Origin: JAUIIK01 sp963709995
GTDB lineage: Bacteria > Chloroflexota > Chloroflexia > Thermomicrobiales > CFX8
Direction: 5' to 3'
DNA: 64,000 bases
Assembly: GCA_963709995.1 (NCBI GenBank)
Contig: CAVPYN010000001.1
Span: 62,001 to 126,000, forward strand
Part shown: positions 1-8,861 of the stretch, in pieces
How the letters are laid out: each line of letters begins with the position of its first letter
Position numbering within the stretch: the stretch's first letter is position 1
The notes under the pieces: model-generated
Database searches by the model: none
What the model was told of the DNA's origin: nothing
Seen by the model: only the letters and a program-made list of their open reading frames with translations
Translations under genes and position numbers: made by a program

Positions 1-270
1 CCTGAGCCTGAGCGATTAGAATTGATTGCTGGCCTCAGATGCGTTGACTACGTGACCGTCTTCTCCGAGCCGACGGCCGGGACCGTCGTTGAATTGGTCG
101 CGCCCGACGTCTACGTCAAAGGCGGGGACTACGGACCAGGTGGCGCGCGGCTTCCCGAAGCGCCAATTGTCGAGGCTCTCGGCGGCCGGGTCGTAATCTT
201 GCCGTTCGTCGCCGGACGTTCGACCAGCGATATCATCGCTGCAATTCGCGAGGGCCGGAGTCTGTCGTGA
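1..270 (+). CDS. rfaE2: RfaE2-type ADP-heptose nucleotidyltransferase, C-terminal part
   Basis: The frame is open from the first base, so the 5' end lies outside the window. Visible residues include CVDYVTVFSEPT, APDVYVKGGDY and GGRVVILPFVAGRSTSDII. These match the second half of the cytidylyltransferase-fold D-beta-D-heptose 1-phosphate adenylyltransferase (RfaE domain II), which activates a heptose phosphate with ATP. The nucleotide-binding N-terminus (GxFDxxHxGH) is not in the window. In organisms without LPS the homolog may activate another sugar or alcohol phosphate. The stop codon overlaps the GTG start of murJ, so the two genes are probably translationally coupled. Confidence 0.8.
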   Translation, partial: PEPERLELIAGLRCVDYVTVFSEPTAGTVVELVAPDVYVKGGDYGPGGARLPEAPIVEALGGRVVILPFVAGRSTSDIIAAIREGRSLS

Positions 271-1906
271 GTCAGGCTGAAGGCGTCGCCCGTCCTCCAG
301 TCTCGACTGGGCAAGGAATCGGCACGGCCGCGGCCCTGCTCATGGCTGGCACGATCCTTTCGCGGATTCTGGGTCTCGTGCGCGAGCAGGTCACGGCCTA
401 TCTCTTCGGCACCGGCGATATTGTTGCCGCGTTCACGATCGCCGACAATATTCACACGATGCTCTTCGATCTCGTCATTAGTGGCATGATGCAGGCCGCG
501 CTGATTCCGGTCCTGAGTGAGTACGTTGGCGATGATCGACGCGACGAGTTACGCAGCATCACCGGTACGCTGCTGACAGCTTCGTCGATCGGCGTTGGCG
601 CGGTCGTTGTCATCCTGGAGATGTTCGCTCCAGCGGCAGTGTTTGTGATGACCAGACTGGGCGGCGACCAGACGCGGAGTCCGGAAGTTGTCGATCTGAC
701 GGTGCAGATGGTTCGTCTGATCTTGCCGGCCGTCTGGCTGCTGTCGATGTCGACAATCCTGATGGCGACGCTCTACTCGCTCCAGCGGTTTACACGACCA
801 GCGATGTCACTGTCGGTTCGCAACGCGGCGATTATCTTTGCCGCGCTGACGTTGGGCCGCACAGCGCTCGGCGTCCGATCGCTGGTCGTCGGCATTGTGC
901 TCGGCGCGTTGTTGCTCGTGCTCATGCTTCTTCCGGGACTAAAGGACGCGATGCCGCGACCCAATCTGAACTTTCGCCATCCCGCGATCAAGCGCATCTA
1001 TCTGCTCTACCTGCCGATCTTCGCCGGCCTTTTCGCGAATACCTTCGCATTGGTCGTCGACCGCAATCTTGCCTGGCGTGTAGGGGAAGATGCGCTGGGT
1101 GCGATGCGCTTCGCGACGACGCTCAATCAGATGATTCTCGGTCTGGTGGCAGCGGCAATTTCGCTGGCCGCGTTGCCAGCCCTGTCACGCCACTTCACCG
1201 CAGGGGATGAGGACTCGTATCGGGCGACATTGGCGCTCGGCCTGCGCATGGTCACGGTGCTGGTCATTCCGGCGGCGTTCGGCATGGCGGTGCTTTCCTG
1301 GCCAATCGTCCGCTTGATCTTTTTTCATGGCGCGACGACGCGAGAAGGCGCGGAATTGATCTGGCTGGCGCTATTGCTCTACCTGCCGGGAACGCTCTTT
1401 GCCGGCTTCGATCAAGTGCTGATTTTCGCGTTCTACGCGCGACAGAATACGAAGCTGCCCCAATTGGTGGGCATTATCGCTGTCGTCGTCTACTTCATCT
1501 TCGCGTTGTCGCTCTACCAGCCACTTGGAATGGCCGGTTTGGTAATCGGCGAATTCGGCCCAGTTCATCTTCCACACAGTTGTGATGATCTGGCTTGGCA
1601 GGCGGTTGCTGGCTGGCGAAGCGATTCGACGACGGTCAGTTCGCGCGGACGTTGAAGGTCTGCACCGGTAGCGGCATCGCGATGATGGTCGCGGCGGGTC
1701 TACTCGCGCTCGGGTTGAGCTACGGCCTGCCTGCAATGACTGGCACAGCTGGCGCGCTAGGGCGGGATCTGTTGATCGTCGTGATTCCTGTCGCTGCCGG
1801 GATGCTGGTCTATTCCGCCGGGCTTTACCATTACAAGATTGAAGAATTCCAGCTTGTGATGCGACGCGCCTCGTCTCTGGTGGGCGGTTTGCGGGCTCTC
1901 GTTTAA
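267..1906 (+). CDS. murJ: MurJ/MviN lipid II flippase (two frame breaks)
   Basis: This is a multi-pass membrane protein that would flip lipid II across the membrane during peptidoglycan synthesis. The N-terminus shows the family signature (SRILGLVREQVTAYLFG, then FTIADNIHTMLFDLVISGMM). About 14 hydrophobic segments follow, and the combined length of about 545 residues fits the family. The GTG start at 267 overlaps the upstream stop. The frame is open to about 1550. A second frame then carries SAQFIFHTVVMIWL (about 1551-1615), and a third frame carries the last helices to 1906. The protein homology is continuous across both joins, so I read them as single-base indels, probably sequencing error, since murJ is normally essential. 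Confidence 0.85.
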
Positions 1907-2053
1907 CGGCAACCGTCCGATCTCCACCCTCTCTTGCCTCAATTCGTGCCCTCGAATGTGCACCCCGGATAGATCGCTGCTGATCTCCCTGGCGTCTCTG
2001 CCTCCAACACTTAGAGGTGAGATTGTGCCCACGAACGACAGGAACGCTGAACG

Positions 2054-2735
2054 ATGGTGAGAGCCGTGACCTACCAGGACATTGTTGACGCCGGGGCGCT
2101 ACAACTCGTCGATGTGATGTCCGAAGATGAACATGCGCGCCTGCACCTGCCCGGAGCGATGAACATCCCACTGACCCTGCTCGATCGAAATACGACTGAG
2201 TGGCTCGATCAGTCCAGACCGGTTGCCGTGTACTGCTGGGACGCCTACTGAGACATGAGCTCGCGGGCAGCGGTGCTGCTCGAAGAGCTTGGCTTTGAAA
2301 ATGTTTGGGATTACACCCTGGGCAAGATGGATTGGACTGCCCGTGGCCTGCACCGTCGAGGGTGACGAAGCAGATCGGATGACCGTTGGCGTGCTCGCCC
2401 TCGATCCGCCGTTGCTGCGCCGGGAGATGTCTCCGTCCGACGCGGTGAAATTGATCGACCAGCATGATGGGCGGGCTGGCGTTGTTATTGCTGATGATGG
2501 CATCGTGGTCGGGTTGTTGACTCGCGAGGACGCAGACAAAGCTGATGGCGAGACGGTTGCATCCGCCATGGAGCTTGGTCCGAAAACCTATCGCGCTGAC
2601 GCTGACCCGGCTGACGCGCTCGACTACATGATCGAGCTTGACATCGACCACGTCATCGTTTCCGAACCGGAGGGCAAGCTGATAGGGCTGCTCTACCGGG
2701 ATATCGTGCTTCATGAGGTGAAAAGCGAAACCTGA
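2054..2735 (+). CDS. Rhodanese-CBS fusion protein with in-frame TGA
   Basis: The N-terminal rhodanese domain includes LVDVMSEDEHARLHLPGAMNIPL and the active-site loop VAVYCWDAY. A TGA (2249-2251) interrupts it, and the same frame then continues DMSSRAAVLLEELGFENVWDY, which is standard rhodanese sequence. After one indel near 2355, the protein continues as a CBS pair (REMSPSDAVKLIDQHDGRAG to DHVIVSEPEGKLIGLLYRDIV). Rhodaneses move sulfane sulfur and CBS pairs often bind adenosyl ligands, so this would be a sulfur-transfer protein with a regulatory module. Many family members have Cys-x4-Cys-x2-Ser here, and the TGA sits exactly at the second Cys. It could be selenocysteine, a base error or a nonsense mutation. 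Confidence 0.75.
2256..2291 (+). promoter_or_regulatory. Candidate bacterial SECIS hairpin after TGA
   Basis: Just downstream of the in-frame TGA at 2249-2251 a two-part hairpin can be drawn. The lower stem is 6 bp (2256-2261 with 2286-2291), followed by a 2x3 internal loop. The upper stem is 8 bp (2264-2271 with 2275-2282) and is capped by the triloop GGT (2272-2274). The loop begins 20 nt after the TGA and starts with GG, which fits the usual description of bacterial SECIS elements (apical loop about 16-37 nt away, G near its start). G+C-rich DNA forms hairpins easily, and no selA, selB or selC gene is visible in this window. Confidence 0.35.
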
Positions 2736-2796
2736 TCCGCAACCTGCTACGATGCCACCATGAGTTCGCTGAACGAACTGAATCCGAGGTGGCCTG

Positions 2797-4536
2797 ATGC
2801 CGGATGCCGTGAGCCTGACTGTCGACCGCAATCTCCCCGTCCCGATGCGGGATGGGACGATCGCTCTACGCGGACGTCTATCGACCAGCGCCAATCCGGG
2901 CCACACCCGACATTGCTCACCCGGACGCCGTACGACAAGGCGTTGCGCGGACCGGCGCCATTCGTCGTCCGGGCGGCGACAGCCGGCTACGCTGTCGTCA
3001 TTCAGGATGTGCGCGGCCGCTTCACGTCCGAAGGACCTTTTGAGACCTTCGTCAACGAGCGACAGGATGGCTACGACACGCTGGAGTGGCTTGGCGGCCA
3101 GCCGTGGTGTGACGGCAATGTCGGCATGTTCGGCGGTTCCTACGTCGGGCTGACCCAGTGGCAGGCGGCGATGAGCGGTCATGAGGCGTTGAAAGCCATC
3201 GTGCCGGTCGTCACCGCCAGCGACTACCACGACGGCTGGGCCTATCAGGGTGGCGCCTTTGAATTCGGTTTCAACCTCTCCTGGACGCTCTCGGTTCTGG
3301 CGACCAACACGGTCATTCGGGAGACCGGACTGTATTCCGACACGCATGAATCATTGATTGACGCTGTTGACGCGATGGACGCCGAATTTCACCGACTTCC
3401 GCTTAACGATCATCCGAATCTGAAGAAGTACGCTGCGTACTACCACCACTGGATCGATCATCCGACGTACGACGACGATCTCTGGGGAGCGACTCGACGT
3501 CTCCAATGTCTACGACAAATTACCGTGCCCGCCTTCAACATCGGCGGTTGGTATGACATCTTCATGGGCGGCACGATCGAGAATTTCACCGGGATGCGGG
3601 CGCGCGGGGCCACGCGATGCATCCCGTCAGAACCGGTCTGATGATCGGTCCCTGGAATCACGGCGGGATGGCGGCCGGCAACCCGATCGGCGAGTTTGAT
3701 TTCGGCGTTCGCTCGACCGGCGCATACATTGACGCCGAAGGGATGCAGATCGCCTGGTACGACAAATGGCTACGCGGCATGGAAACCGACCTTGACAACC
3801 AGCCGCCGGTGCGGCTCTTCACGATGGGCATCAATCGAGTGGCGGCACGCTGACTCCTGGCCGCTGCCAGGAACTGACTTTCAGAACTGGCACTTCCATA
3901 GCCAGGGCAGCGCCAATTCACTCAACGGCAACGGCACACTCAGTCGCGATGAGCCCGGATCAGAAGCCGCCCGATTCATATCGTCTACAACCCGCTCAAT
4001 CCCGGTGCCGACTCGTGGGCGGCGGACTATGCTGCAACGCGGTCTGGAGTCTTGGTGGAGCCTACGACCAGCGCCCGGTCGAAGCCCGCGAGGATGTGCT
4101 GGTTTATACATCCGAGCCAATGGAGCAGCCGGTCAACGTCACCGGCCCGGTCAAAGTGATCCTGCATGCCAGCTCGTCAGCCCTCGACACCGACTGGACC
4201 GCCAAGCTGGTCGATGTCCACCCTGTGGCTACGCTCGCAGCCTGACCGACGGCGTCATCCGGGCACGCTATCGCAACTCGATGAGCTGATCCCGAACTGA
4301 TCGAACCAGGCGACGTGATCGACTATGAGATCGACCTCTGGGCGACGAGCAACGTTTTCCAGCCGGGTCACCGTATCCGGGTGGAGATCTCGTCGAGCAA
4401 TTTCCCGCGCTTTGACCGCAACCCGAACACCGGCGAACTGCCCGGCCGCTCGACGGAAGTTGCCAGCGCCTTGCAGACCGTCCATCATGAACCGGCGTAT
4501 CGCTCCCGGATCATCCTGCCGGTCGTGCCGGGCTGA
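2797..4536 (+). pseudogene. CocE/NonD-family hydrolase (X-Pro peptidase-like), frame broken repeatedly
   Basis: The serine hydrolase can be followed through all three frames. MPDAVSLTVDRNLPVPMRDG starts at 2797, SLYADVYRPA is near 2865, and a long segment runs to 3641. Further pieces run 3617-3853, about 3860-3960, 4050-4245 and 4315-4536. The apparent catalytic triad is present: Ser in GGSYVG (near 3135), Asp in GGWYDIF (near 3550) and His in GPWNHGG (near 3655). The last part (YTSEPMEQPVNVTGPVKVIL to GHRIRVEISSSNFPRFDRN) is the C-terminal jelly-roll domain. Such enzymes cleave X-prolyl peptides or esters. At least six frame changes occur. Preserved catalytic residues argue for indel errors more than for an old pseudogene. 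Confidence 0.75.
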
Positions 4537-4558
4537 GCTAAGCCCAGGCAAGCAAGCG

Positions 4559-4587
4559 TATAATGTGACCACAATTGTGGTCACATT
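4559..4587 (+). promoter_or_regulatory. Toxin-antitoxin promoter and palindromic operator
   Basis: A perfect 26-bp palindrome spans 4562-4587 (core half-sites TGTGACCACA and TGTGGTCACA around AT). It begins inside a consensus -10 hexamer TATAAT at 4559-4564, 35 bp before the antitoxin ATG. I see no convincing -35 box. Antitoxins of the Phd/YefM family normally repress their own operon at such palindromes, so this is the likely operator. A bound dimer would block RNA polymerase directly. Confidence 0.75.
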
Positions 4588-4598
4588 TGGGGGCGGGC

Positions 4599-4862
4599 AT
4601 GGGCAGGATCGGTATTCGAGAACTCAAACAGGATGCGAGTCGGATCCTCCGGAGTGTCCGTGAAGATGGTGAGTCCTTCGATGTCACCTATCACGGTAAG
4701 GTGATTGCGCGGCTTGTGCCAGTTGCAGAAACTCTCGGATCGGTGATGACAATCGATGAATTCTTCGAAGAGTGGGATGAGCTTGTGAAATATGATCCAC
4801 TGCTTCCTGAAGGCGATTACGCGGTGGAAGCTATTCGCGAAAGTCGCCGCAGGATCGAATGA
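4599..4862 (+). CDS. Phd/YefM-type antitoxin
   Basis: This 87-residue protein begins MGRIGIRELKQDASRILRSV, the usual N-terminal DNA-binding arm and helix of Phd/YefM antitoxins. It is followed by FDVTYHGKVIARLVPV, the strand closing the dimer fold, and an acidic C-terminal tail (FFEEWDELVKYDPLLPEGDY) that would bind and neutralise the toxin. I chose the ATG at 4599, behind a G-rich ribosome-binding site, over a TTG at 4575 that would lie inside the operator. The stop overlaps the toxin start in ATGA, typical of a coupled operon. Confidence 0.85.
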   Translation: MGRIGIRELKQDASRILRSVREDGESFDVTYHGKVIARLVPVAETLGSVMTIDEFFEEWDELVKYDPLLPEGDYAVEAIRESRRRIE

Positions 4863-5266
4863 TAGTCGATGCAAACGTCTGGGTGAGTGCATTCATCCGC
4901 GAAGACGTGTTTCACCGGCGTAGCCGACTTTGGTTCCGATCGATGTCTGAATCTGGCGTGACAACGGCGGTCCCATCGTTTGGACTTGTGGAGGTCGCGG
5001 GTGCTATCGCTCGAATTCAGAATTCTCCTCAACGAGGACTTCGCGTTGCGCGTTGGATTGCAGCATCCCCGGCTATTCAAATTATTCCAATGCAACCTGT
5101 ACTCGTGGAAAAGGCCATTGAGCTAGCCTCCAACTACCAACTCCGTGGCGCTGATGCTGTCTATGTGGCCGCAGCGTATGAATTAGGGGTGTCGCTCGTC
5201 ACCTGGGATGCGGAGATGTTGGCCCGTGCCCTGGGGATCGTCGACGTTGTGCAACCGGCGCTCTGA
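4859..5266 (+). CDS. vapC: PIN-domain ribonuclease toxin (VapC-like)
   Basis: This 135-residue protein has the acidic metal-binding residues of PIN nucleases in order: MIVDANVWVSAF (first Asp), FGLVEVAGAI (Glu), LRGADAVYVAAAYE (Asp) and SLVTWDAEML (last Asp). VapC toxins cleave tRNA or rRNA with Mg2+ or Mn2+ and are held inactive by the co-translated antitoxin. It starts inside the antitoxin stop (ATGA overlap), and the length is typical. No motif is missing, so the toxin is probably functional. Confidence 0.85.
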   Translation: MIVDANVWVSAFIREDVFHRRSRLWFRSMSESGVTTAVPSFGLVEVAGAIARIQNSPQRGLRVARWIAASPAIQIIPMQPVLVEKAIELASNYQLRGADAVYVAAAYELGVSLVTWDAEMLARALGIVDVVQPAL

Positions 5267-5415
5267 CCTGGCTCAAATTGACCACCATAAACCTCACCAG
5301 GCGCGCGGATGAGAACCGGTGACTGGCGCTCGTCACAACAGCGCCGAGCTTCCCGGCTCACTGGAACGAGTCGTCCGGTCACTCAGGACCGAACGGCTCG
5401 TTGTGGGTTCGTTGC

Positions 5416-6147
5416 CTATCCGAGACGAGGTTCGAGAGTTGGTATCTGCGGCCGGATGACCAGATAGATGCTGACCGCGAGAAGCCAGGGCCAGAAGATC
5501 ACGAATCCAAGCCAGAACACTTCACCCAGAGTTGAGATTGGCGCTGCCAGCATGATGAGTGCCAGTGGTGCGCCGGTGTAGCCAACCCACCGTGGAAGCG
5601 CGCCGTACCGCAAGCTCGCAACGGCAATGCTGCCGATAAACGTCGCCAGCGGGGCACTCATGAGTCCGACCATATCCCACGACAGCGCCGCTAGCGTGCG
5701 AGCGACCGCTGTGTCGGTCCCATAGTCGTCGATTGTCGATATCGCAAGAGTAAAGGCGGCGAAGAGCAGCATGATCGTAGCAAGTGCCATTCCCCCGCCG
5801 AGAATGGCCGCGGAAATCCATCCGCGCTCATTCTCTTTGGTCCGGACTCGACGGTACAGGTAGGCAATGAACCAGATCAAGAATGCGATGCTTGCGATCT
5901 GGAAACGCGCACCCAGTTCCATATCTGCCCGGTTCTCGACGAACAGGTTGGCAATCACGCTCGAATTCTGATCCGGGTTCGCGTCGATATCGGTTGAGTT
6001 CGGATCAGCTATCGTGATGCCGATGAAGGTCAAGACAACAAAGATTACTCCGCTTAGAGCGCCAGCTCGATCCCAGGCTACATCCTTCCAGGTGGCAATG
6101 TGGCCATCAGTTTGTCTCATCAACGATGAGACGGTTCCCGCGGTCAT
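5416..6147 (-). CDS. Six-pass integral membrane protein of unknown function
   Basis: This protein of about 243 residues has six hydrophobic segments (for example SGVIFVVLTFIGITIA, IASIAFLIWFIAYL, GGMALATIMLLFAAFTLAI and FVIFWPWLLAVSIYLVI). The loops are short except for one acidic stretch after helix 1 (DPNSTDIDANPDQN). I placed the start at the ATG complementary to 6145-6147, because GGAAGGA lies 8 bases upstream. A longer version would overlap the neighbouring sodC gene. I recognise no catalytic motif and cannot assign a family. It follows sodC on the same strand and may be co-transcribed. Confidence 0.6.
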   Translation of the reverse strand: MTAGTVSSLMRQTDGHIATWKDVAWDRAGALSGVIFVVLTFIGITIADPNSTDIDANPDQNSSVIANLFVENRADMELGARFQIASIAFLIWFIAYLYRRVRTKENERGWISAAILGGGMALATIMLLFAAFTLAISTIDDYGTDTAVARTLAALSWDMVGLMSAPLATFIGSIAVASLRYGALPRWVGYTGAPLALIMLAAPISTLGEVFWLGFVIFWPWLLAVSIYLVIRPQIPTLEPRLG

Positions 6148-6202
6148 GATTTCGATTCCTTCCAGCATCCGAGCCAGGCACTCAAGAACGGGTTGCGGTG
6201 CC

Positions 6203-6778
6203 CTACCGTCGGGCAACCACTCCGCACGCTGCCCGTCCACCAGCATCGCCGGTTCCAAGCGTGGCTGCATCCGGGCCACCGGGGGCGTAACGCGTTGGAA
6301 TATTGGCGTAGTTGTCGGGGCCAGCATGGATGATCAGGGCGCTGCCATCAGCGTCGAAGAGGTCCTGCACCTTGAAGCGGTCGGTATAGAAGTGTGCTTC
6401 CCCGACACCATCTTGTTCGACGAGCAGTAGCGGGAAGTCTGCGGCATGGTGAGGATGCTGAGCGCCGCTGGGGTTGTAGTGGCCGCCAGCCGAGGTAAAT
6501 CCAGTGCCAGCGTCGCACTGGCCAATGGAATGGACGTGAAATCCGTGAAATCCGGGGGCGAGGTTATTGACAGCAATATCGACCTTGACCCCGGCATTCG
6601 TGGTGGTCAACGTTGCTTCTCCCACCTGGCCGCCGTTGATGTCGTAGAGATCGACACGGCCCTTGTGGTCCCGGCCATGGCCTCCATCGCGGGCAAGCCC
6701 AGCGATCCAGGGCGTGGCAGTCAAAGTGGCGAGCACGACGACGAATAGGGACAGAAGAATGCGTCTGCGACGGATCAT
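6203..6778 (-). CDS. sodC: Exported Cu/Zn superoxide dismutase
   Basis: The enzyme converts superoxide to oxygen and peroxide outside the cytoplasm. The N-terminus (MIRRRRILLSLFVVVLATLT) is a signal peptide. Metal ligands are in HGFHVHSIGQC and GGHYNPSGAQHPHHAADFP. The loop HAGPDNYANIPTRY and the end GDAGGRAACGVV (partner Cys of the internal disulfide) are also present. Length, about 191 residues, fits the family. The start at 6778 is supported by AAGGA about 8 bases upstream. A His-rich stretch after the signal peptide (GGHGRDH) may help bind metal. Confidence 0.9.
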   Translation of the reverse strand: MIRRRRILLSLFVVVLATLTATPWIAGLARDGGHGRDHKGRVDLYDINGGQVGEATLTTTNAGVKVDIAVNNLAPGFHGFHVHSIGQCDAGTGFTSAGGHYNPSGAQHPHHAADFPLLLVEQDGVGEAHFYTDRFKVQDLFDADGSALIIHAGPDNYANIPTRYAPGGPDAATLGTGDAGGRAACGVVARR

Positions 6779-6921
6779 TGTGTGTTCCTTCATTTGTTGG
6801 CTCTGTCCCGTGAATCGAGTCAGCGCCTCTGGATGAATATCTCGCGAGCCATGGCTGTTCATTGAGAAAGAACGTGAGCGAGGCTGATGTGTGACGAAGC
6901 TTGCGGATACTGGTCGATGAA

Positions 6922-8091
6922 TCAGCCCTCGAGAATAACGAAGATGGTGTAGAGCAGAAAACAGAGTCCCGTCGCTGAGGCCAGCAGGAGTATCAGTTGC
7001 CCGGCATGCTGGAAGCTATCGCGGTGCTCGTGGATACGATACCGGAAGCTTCCAGCAGGGACTGTGTCAACATCCTGTCGCGAGGCGACGCTGAGCAGTG
7101 GCAGGGCGAATACCAGCAGCGCAAGAACAGCCTGGGCTAGCAGCAGCAACCGGTTTGAACTGCCAATGACAACTTCGATGAACCCGAGCGCGCTTGTAAC
7201 CCCGACAGACAACAGCATCGATGCGAGGACCAGCAGCCCGAACAAACCCGCTGGATAGATAATGATGGCGCCCAGTGCATGTCGTAGTCTTGACGGTTTC
7301 CGAGTTGGAGTGGGCCTGCTTTTCGCCAGGAGCCTTTCGGCTGCCAGAGCGAGGAGGTATCCAAATAGCGCGACAAACGTTGAGAACATCAGAACGTTTA
7401 GCCAGGGAATGCCGATACGCGAGAAGTCAGGATTGCTTCGATCGATAAATACGATGCCAGTCGCACAGAGAAGAAACGCGCCGGTAGCGAGAGGACGGGC
7501 GCGATGCCCCGCAGGTAGCCATTGCCGGACGATAACGTAGGTCACGCCACCAAGCACACCGGCAAACATGCCCTGGGTCAAGAAATCGATGGTTCCAGTC
7601 AGCGTGATCACACCCACTGTTTGTCCGCTGCTATCGGTGACACTCGTTGAGCCGGGATGGTCCCGGAGATAGAGCGCCCCACTGATCCGCATCGCGATGC
7701 GACCGCCGACGCCAATCGCGATGAGCCCCGCCAGTGCGCCGGCAATGACGCCCGCGCCAAGCACCCGTAACAGTGCGGCGCAAGATGCCAGCAGCCACCT
7801 GCTCCGGCTCGATCTCGTCCGGACCGCCCGAGTGGATTCGAATTCAGCGATGGACGCGCGACCGTTCTGGGAGCCTTCCTGGATCTGGGGCCAGAGATTT
7901 TCCGCAAGTTGACTGGCAAAGCTATCGTCCGGCATCTGGGGCCTGCGGAGCCGGCGAACTATGCGGGCGGTATCGACGAGGTCCATGTATTCTTCGTCGC
8001 CATTAGCCGGCGGCGCCTGTTCCGCAGCCATCGCGTCCAGGGCTCTATCGAGCATGCGGTCGAGGTCGTCGCGTCCGATTTGCTCGCTCAT
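6922..8091 (-). CDS. Multi-pass membrane protein coupled to an ECF sigma factor (possible anti-sigma)
   Basis: About 115 charged, probably cytoplasmic residues (MSEQIGRDDLDRMLDRALDA and FASQLAENLWPQIQE) precede seven or eight hydrophobic helices beginning at LLRVLGAGVIAGALAGLIAI. Its start overlaps the sigma factor stop by 4 bases (ATGA), so the two are translationally coupled. That arrangement is typical of ECF sigma/anti-sigma pairs, although no zinc-binding ZAS motif (HxxxCxxC) is visible. The membrane part does not resemble a known transporter to me. Role as membrane-anchored inhibitor or signal sensor is inferred from position only. Confidence 0.6.
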   Translation of the reverse strand: MSEQIGRDDLDRMLDRALDAMAAEQAPPANGDEEYMDLVDTARIVRRLRRPQMPDDSFASQLAENLWPQIQEGSQNGRASIAEFESTRAVRTRSSRSRWLLASCAALLRVLGAGVIAGALAGLIAIGVGGRIAMRISGALYLRDHPGSTSVTDSSGQTVGVITLTGTIDFLTQGMFAGVLGGVTYVIVRQWLPAGHRARPLATGAFLLCATGIVFIDRSNPDFSRIGIPWLNVLMFSTFVALFGYLLALAAERLLAKSRPTPTRKPSRLRHALGAIIIYPAGLFGLLVLASMLLSVGVTSALGFIEVVIGSSNRLLLLAQAVLALLVFALPLLSVASRQDVDTVPAGSFRYRIHEHRDSFQHAGQLILLLASATGLCFLLYTIFVILEG

Positions 8092-8633
8092 GCGACTACC
8101 TCCTCTTGTGTCAGTGCCAGGCGCAATGCCGCGAGGGCTCGCCGCTGCAATTGGCGTATCGCCTGCGGCGTGCGACCCATGATGACGCCGGTTTCGGGTG
8201 AGCTGCGTTCCTCTATGACGCGAAGCCGGATGACCGTTTGATAGTCAGCCGGCAACGAAAGTAGCGCTCGTTCGATCGTTTCGCGTTCGAGCGTTGCCAT
8301 GGCGAGAGATTCCGGGCCCGGGTTTCCAGAACCGATCTCAAATGCATTGTCGAGCGTCAGTGTCGGGAGAGTCCGGCGTCGCCACCGATCGCGTAGGAGA
8401 TTGCGTGCAATCGTCAGCAAGTATGAGCGGAAGGGTGCGCCAGTTATCTGATAACGATCGAGCGACCGCAGGGCTCGTAGAAACACTTCTTGTGTGAGGT
8501 CTTGCGCTTCAGACGCATTCTGGACAGTATGGTAGAGCAGACCGTACACGGGCTGCCATTCGGCCCGGCACAGCTCCTCAAGTGCGGCCTTCTCCCCACG
8601 GAGGGCGCGCTGGACGACGATTTCCTCTACCAT
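8088..8633 (-). CDS. ECF-family RNA polymerase sigma factor
   Basis: The protein is 181 residues long. Region 2 is clear (EAQDLTQEVFLRALRSLDRY and FRSYLLTIARNLLRDRWRRR), and region 4 ends in a helix-turn-helix (RALLSLPADYQTVIRLRVIE then GVIMGRTPQAIRQLQRRALAAL). It would direct transcription in response to an envelope signal relayed by the coupled membrane protein. sodC and another membrane protein follow on the same strand and could belong to its regulon, which is inference. Start and length are normal. Confidence 0.9.
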   Translation of the reverse strand: MVEEIVVQRALRGEKAALEELCRAEWQPVYGLLYHTVQNASEAQDLTQEVFLRALRSLDRYQITGAPFRSYLLTIARNLLRDRWRRRTLPTLTLDNAFEIGSGNPGPESLAMATLERETIERALLSLPADYQTVIRLRVIEERSSPETGVIMGRTPQAIRQLQRRALAALRLALTQEEVVA

Positions 8634-8861
8634 GAGTGCACCTGTTCCTTAACAAGAAGGAACGTATCAGTAGCTGTGTTGTGACGCGCGAGATCGAATT
8701 GCGCAGTATAGCGCGTTGGATCAGGCGGGACATTGTTCCGAGGATCATCATTGGGGTCATCCGGGCAGTTGTGACGAATTGCCAGGGCTCCGTTCTTGTA
8801 TGAAGTTGCTCGAATGATCTTCGTGATCGGAGGGCAGGGTGGAAACGAGGAGTGAAACAGG

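Noticed and set aside
1371..3347. Long open frame (658 codons) on the minus strand opposite murJ and the rhodanese-CBS gene
   Set aside because: It crosses several clearly coding plus-strand genes, its translation is Arg/Gln/Pro-rich without any domain, and it has no plausible start. It is an antisense shadow of GC-rich codons.
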